Shown here in pieces: positions 55,164-64,000 of a DNA stretch of 64,000 bases. This DNA is from CAVRQM01 sp963756975. GTDB taxonomy: Bacteria; Pseudomonadota; Alphaproteobacteria; Acetobacterales; Acetobacteraceae. A model generated the notes under the pieces. It was not told the DNA's origin and searched no databases. It saw only the letters and a list, made by a program, of their open reading frames with translations. The stretch covers positions 2,170,001 to 2,234,000 of the forward strand of contig CAVWPS010000002.1 of NCBI GenBank assembly GCA_963756975.1, given 5' to 3'. Numbering within the stretch: the stretch's first letter is position 1; every line of letters begins with the position of its first letter. A program made the translations under genes and the position numbers.

Positions 55164-55925
55164 ATGAGAACCAAGCATTGGCTGCTGGCCGCCACCCTAC
55201 TGATGGGCGCCGGCGGGATCGCAGCCGCACAGGGTGTGGCGACGTACGACGCCAGCCAGCTGCCGGCGATCCAGGGCAAGGTCGCCGAATACAGCCTGAC
55301 GCCGCGCGGCGATGTCGACGGGCTGATCCTCGAGGACGGAACGGAGGTGCACCTGCCGCCGCATCTCGGCACGCAGCTGGTCTTCGCGGTCAAGCCGGGC
55401 GACGCGGTCACCATCCACGGCCTGAAGGCGAAGGCCCTGTCGATGGTGCAGGCGATGTCGGTCAAGAACGACGCGACCGGCACCACCGTGACCGACAACA
55501 AGGCCGGAGGCCCGCCCGGCCCGCACGAGCAGCGTCAGGCGCTGAACGCGACCGGCGTGATCAAGGCGCAGCTGCACGGGCCGCGCGGCGACCTGAACGG
55601 TGCGCTGCTGCAGGACGGGACCATCGTTCGCCTGCCGCCGCCGGAAGCGCAGCGGCTCGCGTCGATGCTGACGGCCGGTGCGCCGATCATGGTGCAGGGC
55701 GAGGGCGTCGAAGGCCCGCTCGGTCGCGTGATCGAGGCGCGGTCGATCGGCCCCGACGCCGGACATTTGAGCCAGGTCGCGGCACCCCCGCCGCATCCCG
55801 GCCACCGTCCGCCGGGCGGTCCGGGTATGGGACACAAGCCGGGGCCGGACGGGCGTGCCCCAGGCGACGCGCCGCCGGCCGGAGCCGCTGGTCCGGCACC
55901 TGACGCGCCGCCGCCCGCCCAGTAA
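55164..55925 (+). CDS. Secreted protein with two OB-fold-like repeats and a Pro/His-rich tail
   Basis: The ATG at 55164 (or one at 55146) opens a signal peptide (LLAATLLMGAGGIAAAQG). The 253-residue protein has two related halves: GKVAEYSLTPRGDVDGLILE with DGTEVHLPP, and GVIKAQLHGPRGDLNGALLQ with DGTIVRLPP, each about 65 residues and probably a small beta-barrel. The last 45 residues are rich in Pro, Gly and His (HPGHRPPGGPGMGHKPGPDG), which might bind metal. No characterised homologue is recognised. It is the likely direct target of the upstream two-component system through the sigma-54 promoter. Confidence 0.83.
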   Translation: MRTKHWLLAATLLMGAGGIAAAQGVATYDASQLPAIQGKVAEYSLTPRGDVDGLILEDGTEVHLPPHLGTQLVFAVKPGDAVTIHGLKAKALSMVQAMSVKNDATGTTVTDNKAGGPPGPHEQRQALNATGVIKAQLHGPRGDLNGALLQDGTIVRLPPPEAQRLASMLTAGAPIMVQGEGVEGPLGRVIEARSIGPDAGHLSQVAAPPPHPGHRPPGGPGMGHKPGPDGRAPGDAPPAGAAGPAPDAPPPAQ

Positions 55926-55933
55926 CCGCTGAG

Positions 55934-56212
55934 TTAACCCGCGTCCGTCGCCATAGCGCCGGTCGCGGCCTCCGGGGCCAGCGCCCGTTCGGTCGGGCTG
56001 ACGGCATCGGGATCGTGCCGCATGGCGCGCGCGACCAGCGGGTCGACGTCCGTGGGATCCTCGGCGAGATGGTGGCGGAATGTCGCCACCATCTTCGGCG
56101 TCCAAAAGGCTTCGAGGTGACGGCGAACGCCCGCCTCCGCCTCGTCGTCGGGATACGAGTGGAAGAATTGCGCGATCTGGTTGGCCATCGCGGCCAGCTT
56201 GCCCGGTTGCAT
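55934..56212 (-). CDS. fdsD: NAD-dependent formate dehydrogenase subunit delta
   Basis: This 92-residue protein fits FdsD: KLAAMANQIAQFFHSYPDDE and AGVRRHLEAFWTPKMVATF are typical. FdsD is a small subunit of soluble NAD-dependent formate dehydrogenases and is needed for assembly or stability. It starts one base from the end of fdsA and is the last gene in fdsGBAD. It converges on the OB-fold-like gene with an 8-base gap. Confidence 0.92.
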   Translation of the reverse strand: MQPGKLAAMANQIAQFFHSYPDDEAEAGVRRHLEAFWTPKMVATFRHHLAEDPTDVDPLVARAMRHDPDAVSPTERALAPEAATGAMATDAG

Positions 56213-56213
56213 G

Positions 56214-59058
56214 TCAGTCGGCCGCGTCGAGCTCGGCCGCGACGCGGGTCAGCGCCACATCCTCGTCCATGAAGCGCGCCTGCCATTCCGACATCTGGTT
56301 CGTCTTGCGCACCTGAACGGCGGTGACCTTGTACTCCGGGCAGTTGGTCGCCCAGTCGCTGAAGTCGGTCGTGATCACGTTCGCCCCGGTCTTCGGATGA
56401 TGGAACGTCGTGTACACGACGCCCGGCTGCATCCGCTCGCTGATCCGCGCCCGGAGCGTCACATCGCCCGACCGGCTTTCGAGCCGCACCAGATCGCCGT
56501 CGAGCACGCCACGGCTCTCCGCGTCGGCAGGGTGTATCTCGAGCAGATCCTCCTCGTGCCAGCGGCTGTTCTCGGTCCGCCTCGTCTGCGCGCCGACGTT
56601 ATACTGCGACAGGATGCGCCCCGTGGTCAGGATCAGCGGGAACAGCGGCCCGGTGCGCTCATCGGTCGGGATGTATTCGGTAATCATGAACCGGCCTTTG
56701 CCGCGCACGAACCGGTCGACATGCATCATCGGCGTGCCGTTCGGCGCCGCGTCGTTGCACGGCCATTGCAGCGAGCCCAGTTCGTCGAGCCGGTCGTACG
56801 AGACGCCTTTGAACGTCGGCGTGGTGGCCGCGATCTCCGCCATGATCTCGGCCGGATGCGCGTAGTCCATCGGGAAGCCGAGCGCGTTCGAAAGCGCCAC
56901 CGTCACCTCCCAATCCGCCATCCCGCCCAGCGGCGGCATCACGCGGCGCACCCGGCTGATCCGGCGCTCGGCGTTGGTGAACGTGCCGTCCTTCTCGAGG
57001 AACGACGAACCGGGCAGGAACACATGCGCGTATTTCGCCGTCTCGCACAGGAACAGATCCTGCACGACGATGCACTCCATGGCCCGCAGACCGGCGGTCA
57101 CATGCTGCGTGTCGGGATCGGACTGCGCGATGTCCTCGCCCTGGATATACAGGCCCTTGAAGCTACCCTCGACCGCGTCGTCGAGCATGTTGGGAATGCG
57201 CCGCCCCGGCTCGCCGTTCAGCGACACGCCCCACAGATCCTCGTAGATCGCGCGGACATCGTCCTCGGCGACATGCCGGTAGCCCGGGAACTCGTGCGGG
57301 AACGAGCCCATGTCGCACGCACCCTGGACGTTGTTCTGCCCGCGCAGCGGGTTCACGCCCGCACCCGGCTTGCCGATGTTGCCCGTCGCCATCGCGAGGT
57401 TCGCCATCGCCATGACGGTCGTCGAGCCCTGGCTGTGCTCGGTGACGCCGAGGCCGTAATAGATCGCGGCCGCACCACCGGTCGCATACAGCCGTGCCGC
57501 CGCGCGCACGTGCGCCGGATCGACGCCGGTCTTTTCGGCGGTGGCTTCGGGCGAGTTGCGAGGCTCCGCGATGAACCGTGCCCAATGCTCGAACGCCGGC
57601 CACTCGCAGCGCTGGTGCACGTAATCGGTCGCGACCAGGCCCTCGGTCACCACGACATGCGCCATCGCGTTGATGAGGGCGACGTTGGTGCCCGGCAGCA
57701 GCGGCAGATGGTAATCGGCCTCGACATGCGGCGAGCGCACGAGGTCGATGCGGCGCGGGTCGGCGACGATCAAGCGGGCACCCTCGCGCAGCCGCTTCTT
57801 CATCCGCGACGCGAACACCGGATGGCCGTCGGTCGGGTTGGCGCCGATCACCAGGATCACGTCGCTATCGGCGACCGACGCGAAATCCTGCGTTCCGGCC
57901 GACGTGCCGAGCGTCGTCATCAGCCCGTACCCGGTCGGCGAGTGGCACACGCGCGCGCAGGTATCGACGTTGTTGTTGCCGAACGCGGCCCGGACCAGCT
58001 TCTGGACCAGATACGTGTCCTCGTTCGTGCAGCGCGACGACGTGATGCCGCCGATGCTGTCGCGGCCGTATTGCGCCTGGATGCGGCGGAACTCCGACGC
58101 CGCGTGGCCGATCGCCTCGTCCCAGCTCACCTCACGCCAGGGATCGGTGATGGCCGCGCGGATCATCGGCTTCGTGATCCGGTCCTTGTGCGTGGCATAG
58201 CCGAACGCGAACCGGCCCTTGACGCACGAGTGACCCTCGTTCGCGTGCCCCTCCTTGTTGGGCACCATGCGAATGACCGTGGTGCCCTGCATCTCCGCCT
58301 TGAACGAGCAGCCGACGCCGCAATAGGCGCAGGTGGTGATGACCGAGTGCTCGGGCTGCCCCATCTCGATCACGGCCTTTTCCGTCAGCGTCGCCGTCGG
58401 ACAAGCCTGCACGCAGGCACCGCAGCGACACGCACTCGCTGCCCATGAAGTCGGTCGGGCCGGGGGCGACGCGCGAGTCGAACCCGCGTCCGGAAATGGT
58501 CAGCGCGAACGTGCCCTGCGTTTCCTCGCACGCGCGAACGCAGCGGTTGCAGACGATGCACTTCGACGAGTCGAACGTGAAATACGGATTGCTCTCGTCC
58601 TTGCCGAGCGCGAGATGGTTTTCGCCCTCGGTCCCGTACCGCACGTCGCGCAGTCCGACCGTGCCCGCGACATCCTGCAACTCGCAATCGCCATTGGCGG
58701 CACAGGTCAGGCAATCGAGCGGATGATCGGAGATATACAACTCCATGACGCCGCGCCGCAGCTTCGCGAGCTGCGGCGTCTGCGTCGTGACCACCATGCC
58801 TTCCTCGGCCGGTGTCGTGCACGACGCGGGCGTGCCGCGGCGGCCGGCGATCTCGACGAGGCACATGCGGCACGACCCGAACGGCTCCAGGCTGTCCGTC
58901 GCGCACAGCTTCGGGATTTTGGTCCCGAGCATCATCGCGGCCGCCATGACCGACGTGCCGCGCGGCACCGACACGATCTCGCCGTCGATGGTCAGCGTCA
59001 CGAAATGCTCGCTGACGCGGATCGGCGTGCCGTAGTCGAGTTGCTTGATCAGGCCCAT
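56214..59058 (-). CDS. fdsA: NAD-dependent formate dehydrogenase subunit alpha, molybdenum-containing (frameshifted near 58425)
   Basis: The N-terminus carries [2Fe-2S] and [4Fe-4S] sites (FGSCRMCLVEIAG; HPLDCLTCAANGDCELQ), then two [4Fe-4S] ferredoxin motifs. The second one is cut by the frameshift; skipping one base at 58425 gives ECVSCGACVQACPT. The catalytic bis-MGD domain starts with CAYCGVGCSFKAEM and has CARVCHSPT, where Cys rather than selenocysteine is the expected metal ligand. The rejoined length is 947 residues, normal for FdsA. It oxidises formate to CO2 and passes electrons to FdsBG for NAD+ reduction in the cytoplasm. Confidence 0.95.
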
Positions 59059-59068
59059 GGGTCGGCTC

Positions 59069-60625
59069 CTATTCGGCGGCCACGGGAAGCACCGTCGGTC
59101 GTCCGAAATCCTCGGGGAAGTGGGTCAGCGCGCTCATCACCGGCACCGGCGTGAGCCCGCCCATGGCGCATAGCGATCCGTCCGCCATGACCGTGCACAG
59201 ATCCTGCAGCAGCGCCAGATTTTGCTCGCGACGCACATTGGCGACGATGCGGTCGACGACTTCCACGCCGCGCGTCGCACCGATCCGGCACGGCGTGCAC
59301 TTGCCGCAGCTTTCATGCGCGCAGAACTCGAACGCGAACCGCGCCTGCGCCGCGAGATCGACCGTGTCGTCGAACACGACGACGCCGCCATGTCCGATGA
59401 GCCCCTTCGCGGCGGCGAACGCCTCGTAATCGAGCGGCGTGTCCATCAGCGCGTCCGGGAAATAGGCGCCGAGCGGCCCGCCGACCTGCACGGCCCGCAC
59501 CGGCCGGCCGGTCGCCGTGCCGCCGCCGTATTGCTCGACGATGGTCCGCACCGTGACGCCGAACGGCACCTCGATCAGGCCGCCCCGCCGCACGTTGCCG
59601 GCGAGTTGGACGGCGAGCGTGCCGAGCGAACGGCCGACGCCGTAATCCGCGTAGGCTTTGGCACCATTGGCCATGATGAACGGCACGCTGGCCAGGGAGA
59701 TGACGTTGTTCACGACCGTCGGCTGGCCGAACAGGCCCTTGATCGCGGGCAGCGGCGGCTTGGCACGAACGACGCCGCGCTTGCCCTCGAGCGATTCCAG
59801 CAGCGACGTCTCCTCGCCGCAGATATACGCCCCGGCGCCGAGGCGAACCTCCATCGTGAACGCACGGCCGGAGCCGCGAATGTCGGCCCCGAGATAGCCC
59901 GCCATCTCCGCCGCGCGGATCGCCCGCTGCATGGTCCTAAACGCGTGCGGATATTCCGACCGGCAGTAGACGAAGCCTTTCGTCGCATCGACCGCGAGAC
60001 CCGCGATCGTCATGCCCTCGATCAGGCTGAGCGGGTCGCCCTCCATCAGCATGCGATCGGCGAAGGTGCCGCTGTCGCCCTCATCGGCGTTGCAGACGAC
60101 ATAGCGCTGCTCGGCCGGGGCGAGGCGGACGGTGTTCCACTTGATGCCGGTCGGGAAGCCCGCACCGCCGCGCCCGCGCAGGCCGGACAGCTTCACCTCG
60201 TCGACGATCTCGGTCCCGCTCATCGCGAGCGCGCGGGCGAGGCCGGCGTAACCGCCGTGGGCGACGTAGTCGTCGACCGAGAGCGGGTCGATCACGCCGC
60301 ACCGGGCGAACGTGAGACGGGTCTGTCCCGCCTGCCAGGGATGATCCTCGGGCCGCCCGATGCCGAGCGCATGCGCGGCCCCGTTCAGGAAGTCCGCGTC
60401 GAACAGCCCGGCCACGTCGCCCGGCTTCACCGGCCCGTAGCCGACGCGACCCGCGGGCGTCTCGACCTCGACCAGCGGCTCCAGGAACACCATGCCCCGG
60501 CTGCCCGTCCGCACGATCTCGACGGGCGCACCCCGCCGGCTCGCCTCCGCCGTCAGCGCCGCGACCACCCGGTCGGCCCCGAGCGCAATGGCCGCCGCGT
60601 CGACCGGAACGAACAGGCGCGTCAT
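59069..60625 (-). CDS. fdsB: NAD-dependent formate dehydrogenase subunit beta
   Basis: The product is 518 residues: an N-terminal thioredoxin-like part, then the NuoF-type FMN/NADH domain (LRGRGGAGFPTGIKWNTV, GAGAYICGEETSLLESLEG) and a C-terminal [4Fe-4S] motif (ESCGKCTPCRIG). It takes electrons from FdsA and reduces NAD+. It overlaps fdsG by 4 bases and ends 10 bases before fdsA. Confidence 0.96.
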   Translation of the reverse strand: MTRLFVPVDAAAIALGADRVVAALTAEASRRGAPVEIVRTGSRGMVFLEPLVEVETPAGRVGYGPVKPGDVAGLFDADFLNGAAHALGIGRPEDHPWQAGQTRLTFARCGVIDPLSVDDYVAHGGYAGLARALAMSGTEIVDEVKLSGLRGRGGAGFPTGIKWNTVRLAPAEQRYVVCNADEGDSGTFADRMLMEGDPLSLIEGMTIAGLAVDATKGFVYCRSEYPHAFRTMQRAIRAAEMAGYLGADIRGSGRAFTMEVRLGAGAYICGEETSLLESLEGKRGVVRAKPPLPAIKGLFGQPTVVNNVISLASVPFIMANGAKAYADYGVGRSLGTLAVQLAGNVRRGGLIEVPFGVTVRTIVEQYGGGTATGRPVRAVQVGGPLGAYFPDALMDTPLDYEAFAAAKGLIGHGGVVVFDDTVDLAAQARFAFEFCAHESCGKCTPCRIGATRGVEVVDRIVANVRREQNLALLQDLCTVMADGSLCAMGGLTPVPVMSALTHFPEDFGRPTVLPVAAE

Positions 60626-61134
60626 GCCCGTGCGTCCGCCACAACGGCGTCGAGCCGGGCGGCGTCGATGCCGGCCAGCGGCTCACCGTCGAGCAAGGCC
60701 GCCGGCGCGCAGGCACACAGGCCGAGGCAGAACGTCGGCTCGATCGTCAGCCGTCCGTCCGGGGTGCTGCCGCCCCAGCCGAGCCCAAGCCGGTCGAGCA
60801 GATCGCGCGCCATGGCCGCCGCACCCAACGCCTGACACGCCTCCGCCCTGCAGATTTTCAGCACATGCCGGCCGGGAGGCTCGCGACGAAAGTCGTGGTA
60901 AAACGTGATCACGCCGAACACCTCGGCCCGCGAGAGATTGAGCGCGGCCGCGATCATCGGCTCCGTCTCGTGCGGGACACACCCGAACTCCGCCTGCAAC
61001 GCGTGCAGGATCGGCAGCATCGCGCCGGCCATGCCCGGATGCGCCTCGATCACGGCGGCGGCCCGCGCCGCCCCATGCCACTCCGGGGCGGCCGGCCGCG
61101 TGTCGTTCGCCGGGTCTCTAAAGCGTTTGGCCAT
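60622..61134 (-). CDS. fdsG: NAD-dependent formate dehydrogenase subunit gamma
   Basis: The ATG at 61134 gives 170 residues; longer readings lack family similarity. It is a NuoE-type [2Fe-2S] protein with cluster ligands in ICRAEACQALGA and EPTFCLGLCACAPAALL. It forms the electron path with FdsB. It is the first gene of fdsGBAD. A 99-base gap separates it from the upstream carrier gene on the same strand; the operon promoter may be there or before the carrier. Confidence 0.95.
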   Translation of the reverse strand: MAKRFRDPANDTRPAAPEWHGAARAAAVIEAHPGMAGAMLPILHALQAEFGCVPHETEPMIAAALNLSRAEVFGVITFYHDFRREPPGRHVLKICRAEACQALGAAAMARDLLDRLGLGWGGSTPDGRLTIEPTFCLGLCACAPAALLDGEPLAGIDAARLDAVVADARA

Positions 61135-61233
61135 GGCTCGGATCCAAATATGTCGTGGTTGAATAGACAGCGTTTCGACGGCGATGAGCAATCAGCACAC
61201 CGTGCGCTGACACGGCCCGCTCCGGCCGCCCGG

Positions 61234-62805
61234 TTAAAATAGGCCTCCCACTTTCGACAGTGTCATATAGAGGCCCCACGCGATCGGCAGCAGCACGCAC
61301 GCCCATGCTGCGACCATTCCCGCCGACCAGCCGCCGAGCCCGATGCCATACGATCCATCCGCAACCGCCGCGCGACTGCCCTGCGCTGCCGTCAACTCGG
61401 CCGGCGTCATGAACCAGCGTTGCGCGAGCGGGCGGACCAGCAGGTTCGCGACCAGTCCGACCGCGAGGAGCCCGGCCATGACATAGAGCGTCTGGTCGTA
61501 GACGAATTCCTTCGCGACCTTGGCCTGCTCGGCGCGCTGGCTGATGTAGCTGACCAGAAGCGGCCCCACGACGCCGGCGGTGGACCAGGCGGTCAGCAGG
61601 CGGCCATGGATCGCGCCGACGAACTGCGTGCCGAACACGTCGGCCAAATATGCGGGCACGGTCGCGAACCCGCCGCCGTACATCGACAGGATGGCGCAGC
61701 AGAACACGACGAACAGCGCCTTGTTGCCGGTGTGGGCCGCCCACGGCGCGCTCGCATAGAGCGCGATCCCGGCGATGAAGAAGATGAAGTAGGTGTTCTT
61801 GCGCCCGAGCCGGTCAGAAATCGACGCCCAGAAGAAACGGCCGCCGATGTTGAAGACCGACAACAGCCCGACGAATGCCGCGGCGACCGCTGGCGATGCG
61901 ATGAACAGCGTCTGCAGCATCGGCGACGCGACGCTCAAAACACCGATGCCGGCGCTTACGTTCGTCAGCAACACGATCCACAGCAGCCAGAATTGCGGCG
62001 TTCTGATCGCGCGGTTGAAGTGGACGTGACCCTTGCCGGCCACCGTCCGGGACGAAACCGGGCCGACCCAGCCTTGCGGCGTCCAGTCGGCCGGCGGAAT
62101 GCGGTAGGCGAAGCTGCCGGCCAGCATGGCAACCAGATAGATCGCTGCAAGAACCAGGAACGTCTGCCACACGCCCGGCCCCGACGCGTCCTTGAACTTC
62201 GCCATCAGCAACGTCGCCAGCGGCGCGCCGATCATGGCACCGCCGCCGAACCCCATGATCGCCATGCCCGTCGCCATGCCGCGCCGGTCCGGAAACCATT
62301 TCACCAGCGTCGAGACCGGAGAGATGTAGCCCAGGCCGAGACCGATCCCGCCGACGGCCCCCATCCCGAGCCAGATCAGCCAGAGCTGGTGGACGTAGAC
62401 ACCGAACGCGGTGATCGCGAGCCCGAAGCTCCAGCACAGTGCGGCGACGACACCGGCGCGGCGCGGCCCGACACGCTCCAGCCATCCGCCCCAGATCGCG
62501 GCGGATGCGCCGAGGAAGACAATGCCGAGCTCGAACCCGACGACGAGGTTCGCGACCGACCAATCGCAGGACGTCGTCGTCAGTCGCTCAAGCAGTCCGG
62601 TATCGGCGGAACAGGCGGTGCCGACCGCACTCGTCAGCGGCAGCCAGAAGACCGACATGCCGTAGATCATGCCGATGCAGAGATGGATCGCGAGCGCCGC
62701 CGGGGGCACCATCCACCGGTTGAAACCCGGCCGCGCGACTGTGCGGGATCGATCGAGGAGGGACGTCTGCGAACGGTGTCCCGTAAGCGGGACCGTCGCG
62801 CTCAT
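61234..62805 (-). CDS. MFS transporter, oxalate/formate antiporter (OFA) family
   Basis: The ATG at 62805 gives 523 residues with 12 predicted membrane helices. Typical OFA parts are LCIGMIYGMSVFWLPLTSA, WFPDRRGMATGMAIMGFGGG and GRFFWASISDRLGRKNTYFI. A loop with paired cysteines (TACSADTG and TSCDWSV) is inserted after the first helix. OFA members exchange carboxylates such as oxalate, formate or lactate. Its place between a LysR regulator and fdsGBAD suggests formate or a formate-yielding acid; no oxalyl-CoA decarboxylase or formyl-CoA transferase gene is in the window. Confidence 0.87.
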   Translation of the reverse strand: MSATVPLTGHRSQTSLLDRSRTVARPGFNRWMVPPAALAIHLCIGMIYGMSVFWLPLTSAVGTACSADTGLLERLTTTSCDWSVANLVVGFELGIVFLGASAAIWGGWLERVGPRRAGVVAALCWSFGLAITAFGVYVHQLWLIWLGMGAVGGIGLGLGYISPVSTLVKWFPDRRGMATGMAIMGFGGGAMIGAPLATLLMAKFKDASGPGVWQTFLVLAAIYLVAMLAGSFAYRIPPADWTPQGWVGPVSSRTVAGKGHVHFNRAIRTPQFWLLWIVLLTNVSAGIGVLSVASPMLQTLFIASPAVAAAFVGLLSVFNIGGRFFWASISDRLGRKNTYFIFFIAGIALYASAPWAAHTGNKALFVVFCCAILSMYGGGFATVPAYLADVFGTQFVGAIHGRLLTAWSTAGVVGPLLVSYISQRAEQAKVAKEFVYDQTLYVMAGLLAVGLVANLLVRPLAQRWFMTPAELTAAQGSRAAVADGSYGIGLGGWSAGMVAAWACVLLPIAWGLYMTLSKVGGLF

Positions 62806-62975
62806 GCCGCCAATCCCGCGGTGGCACACGGGTCGGGGCGGCGATGTCGCGCCTGGGCGAAGCCGATCAAGGCGATTGCTTCTTGCAACAACATGACGGT
62901 CCGCCCCGGATTTCGATCGTTGGGCGAGAAGTGCGCCCCGCTGTCGCGAACGCAATCGGCCAAGACCCGTGCCGC

Positions 62976-62992
62976 GATAGCGAAATCCTATC
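62976..62992. promoter_or_regulatory. Candidate LysR-type operator (T-N11-A palindrome)
   Basis: GATAG (62976-62980) and CTATC (62988-62992) are exact inverted arms around CGAAATC and contain an ATA...TAT core with T-N11-A spacing, as LysR-type regulators bind. It lies 7 bases past the lysR stop and about 170 bases upstream of the carrier gene start, in the only gap between regulator and regulated genes. Confidence 0.5.
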
Positions 62993-62998
62993 AAACGG

Positions 62999-63889
62999 CT
63001 ATCCGGCCCGAGACAACTCCTCGGCGATCGCGACGAGGACGTGGAGGATCGGCGACATCGGTTGCCGATCCGGCACCACCAGGCCGACCCTGAAACCGGA
63101 CTCGCCGCCTCCGATCGGGATGGCGCGAAACGGCTCCGCCCCTTCGAGCAGGGTCGCCACCTGCTCCGAGACGACCGTGCTGAGCTCTCCGTCGCGGACG
63201 TGAGCGAGCAGCGCGATCACGGAGTCCGTCTCCATGGCGCAGGGTGAGGCTTCGAAACTTGCCGGATGGAGCAGCCGGTCGAGGATGCGGCGGTTCTGCA
63301 TGTCGGGCGAGAGCAGGCACAACGGCAATGCCGCGACATCCGCCCATGTCACGCTGGCGCGCCCGGCGAGGGGAGATGCGGCATGGGTGAGCAGCCGGTA
63401 ACGCTCGGTGTAGAGCGGGATCGCCCGCAGACGCGGGATCATCTCAGTTCCCAGATACGTGACGCCGCCGTCCAGCTCGAGCCCGTCGAGTTGCTCGAGG
63501 ATTTCGTCGGACGTGCGGGACAACACAGTGATCTGCACGGCCGGGTGCATCGCCCGGAATCGCCGTGTGATGACCGGAGTGTAAGGAAGCGCGCTCGGAA
63601 TGACGCCGAGCCGAAGTCGCCCCGACAATCCGTGCCGGAACGAATGGACATCCTGCCGCATCGCGCGAAAATCGCCCGCCAGCCGTCGTGCCCAGTTCAG
63701 CACCCGCTCGCCTTCGGGCGTCAGTCCCTGATACCGCGAACTCCGCCGGACGAGCTGCACGCCGAGCGACTCTTCGAGGCTCTTGATGCCGGCGGACAGC
63801 GTCGGCTGCGCGACACCGCATGCCTCCGCCGCGCGGCGGAAATTCTGTTCGCGCGCGATGGCAACCAGGAATTCGAGCTTTTCGATCAT
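62999..63889 (-). CDS. LysR family transcriptional regulator of the formate dehydrogenase locus
   Basis: This 296-residue regulator has an N-terminal winged HTH (FLVAIAREQNFRRAAEACGV then QPTLSAGIKSLEESLGV) and a C-terminal co-inducer domain (GRLRLGVIPSALPYTPVITR onward). FdsR-type LysR regulators are encoded next to fds operons in other proteobacteria, where formate is the signal. The same orientation and adjacency to the carrier and fdsGBAD genes support that role here. Unlike the common divergent layout, it is upstream in the same direction. About 110 bases after its start to the window end show no gene. Confidence 0.9.
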   Translation of the reverse strand: MIEKLEFLVAIAREQNFRRAAEACGVAQPTLSAGIKSLEESLGVQLVRRSSRYQGLTPEGERVLNWARRLAGDFRAMRQDVHSFRHGLSGRLRLGVIPSALPYTPVITRRFRAMHPAVQITVLSRTSDEILEQLDGLELDGGVTYLGTEMIPRLRAIPLYTERYRLLTHAASPLAGRASVTWADVAALPLCLLSPDMQNRRILDRLLHPASFEASPCAMETDSVIALLAHVRDGELSTVVSEQVATLLEGAEPFRAIPIGGGESGFRVGLVVPDRQPMSPILHVLVAIAEELSRAG

Positions 63890-64000
63890 CGCCGCTCCAC
63901 GGCAGCTTCATGTCCCGCCGCGCGTCGCGCGTGACGGACCACCACCGTGATACGCCCAAACTCTCGCGCTAGTCGAACTCCCTCGCCCTGAAACTGATCG

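Noticed and set aside
57900..57990. Selenocysteine formate dehydrogenase
   Set aside because: The metal-ligand position in CARVCHSPT is encoded by an ordinary Cys codon, with no in-frame TGA.

Overview
The window is high-GC DNA packed with bacterial genes. It fits an alphaproteobacterium of the Rhodospirillales, most like Acetobacteraceae. This placement is inference, resting on three Hint-domain proteins of the type common in that family, a DUF2341-type ExbB, the choline-to-sarcosine gene set and an NAD-dependent FdsGBAD formate dehydrogenase. No rRNA, tRNA, CRISPR array, transposase or phage gene was seen.

Layout. 1-7305: end of an SDR gene, an OtnC-type decarboxylase, an FG-GAP/Hint protein and a three-gene CUT2 sugar ABC transporter. 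7309-13739: an FkbH-like protein divergent from an ATP-grasp/methyltransferase pair, then holC and pepA. 13828-18624: two tandem glycine-rich Hint paralogues and a sulfotransferase. 18689-27154: an eight-gene operon for a two-partner-secretion outer-membrane pore, an ExbB with a DUF2341/LamG ectodomain, ExbD, TonB, a porin, a coiled-coil protein, a parvulin isomerase and a small secreted protein. 27151-40481: choline uptake (choXWV), choline to betaine (betBA), betaine to dimethylglycine (gbcAB) and sarcosine oxidase (soxBDAG). 40571-51309: a TPR sulfotransferase, a second GMC oxidoreductase, a livGFKHM transporter with an amidase, and a divergent HisD-family dehydrogenase. 51289-55925: xth, a REP-like inverted pair, a sensor kinase and sigma-54 activator pair, and a secreted protein behind a near-perfect sigma-54 promoter. 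55934-63889: fdsGBAD, an OFA-family MFS carrier and a LysR regulator.

Working together. The cho-bet-gbc-sox block forms a methylamine catabolic route, lacking only a dimethylglycine demethylase in this window. Its one-carbon units could end as formate, which the fds genes oxidise with NAD+. The 18.7-27.2 kb operon is the least explained part: it joins a normally energy-independent secretion pore to a TonB-ExbB-ExbD motor carrying an unusual lectin-like periplasmic domain.

Sequence quality. Fourteen clearly homologous genes are each interrupted by one frameshift, and every one is mended by skipping one base. Most likely these are uncorrected insertion errors. Coordinates for those genes span both frames.
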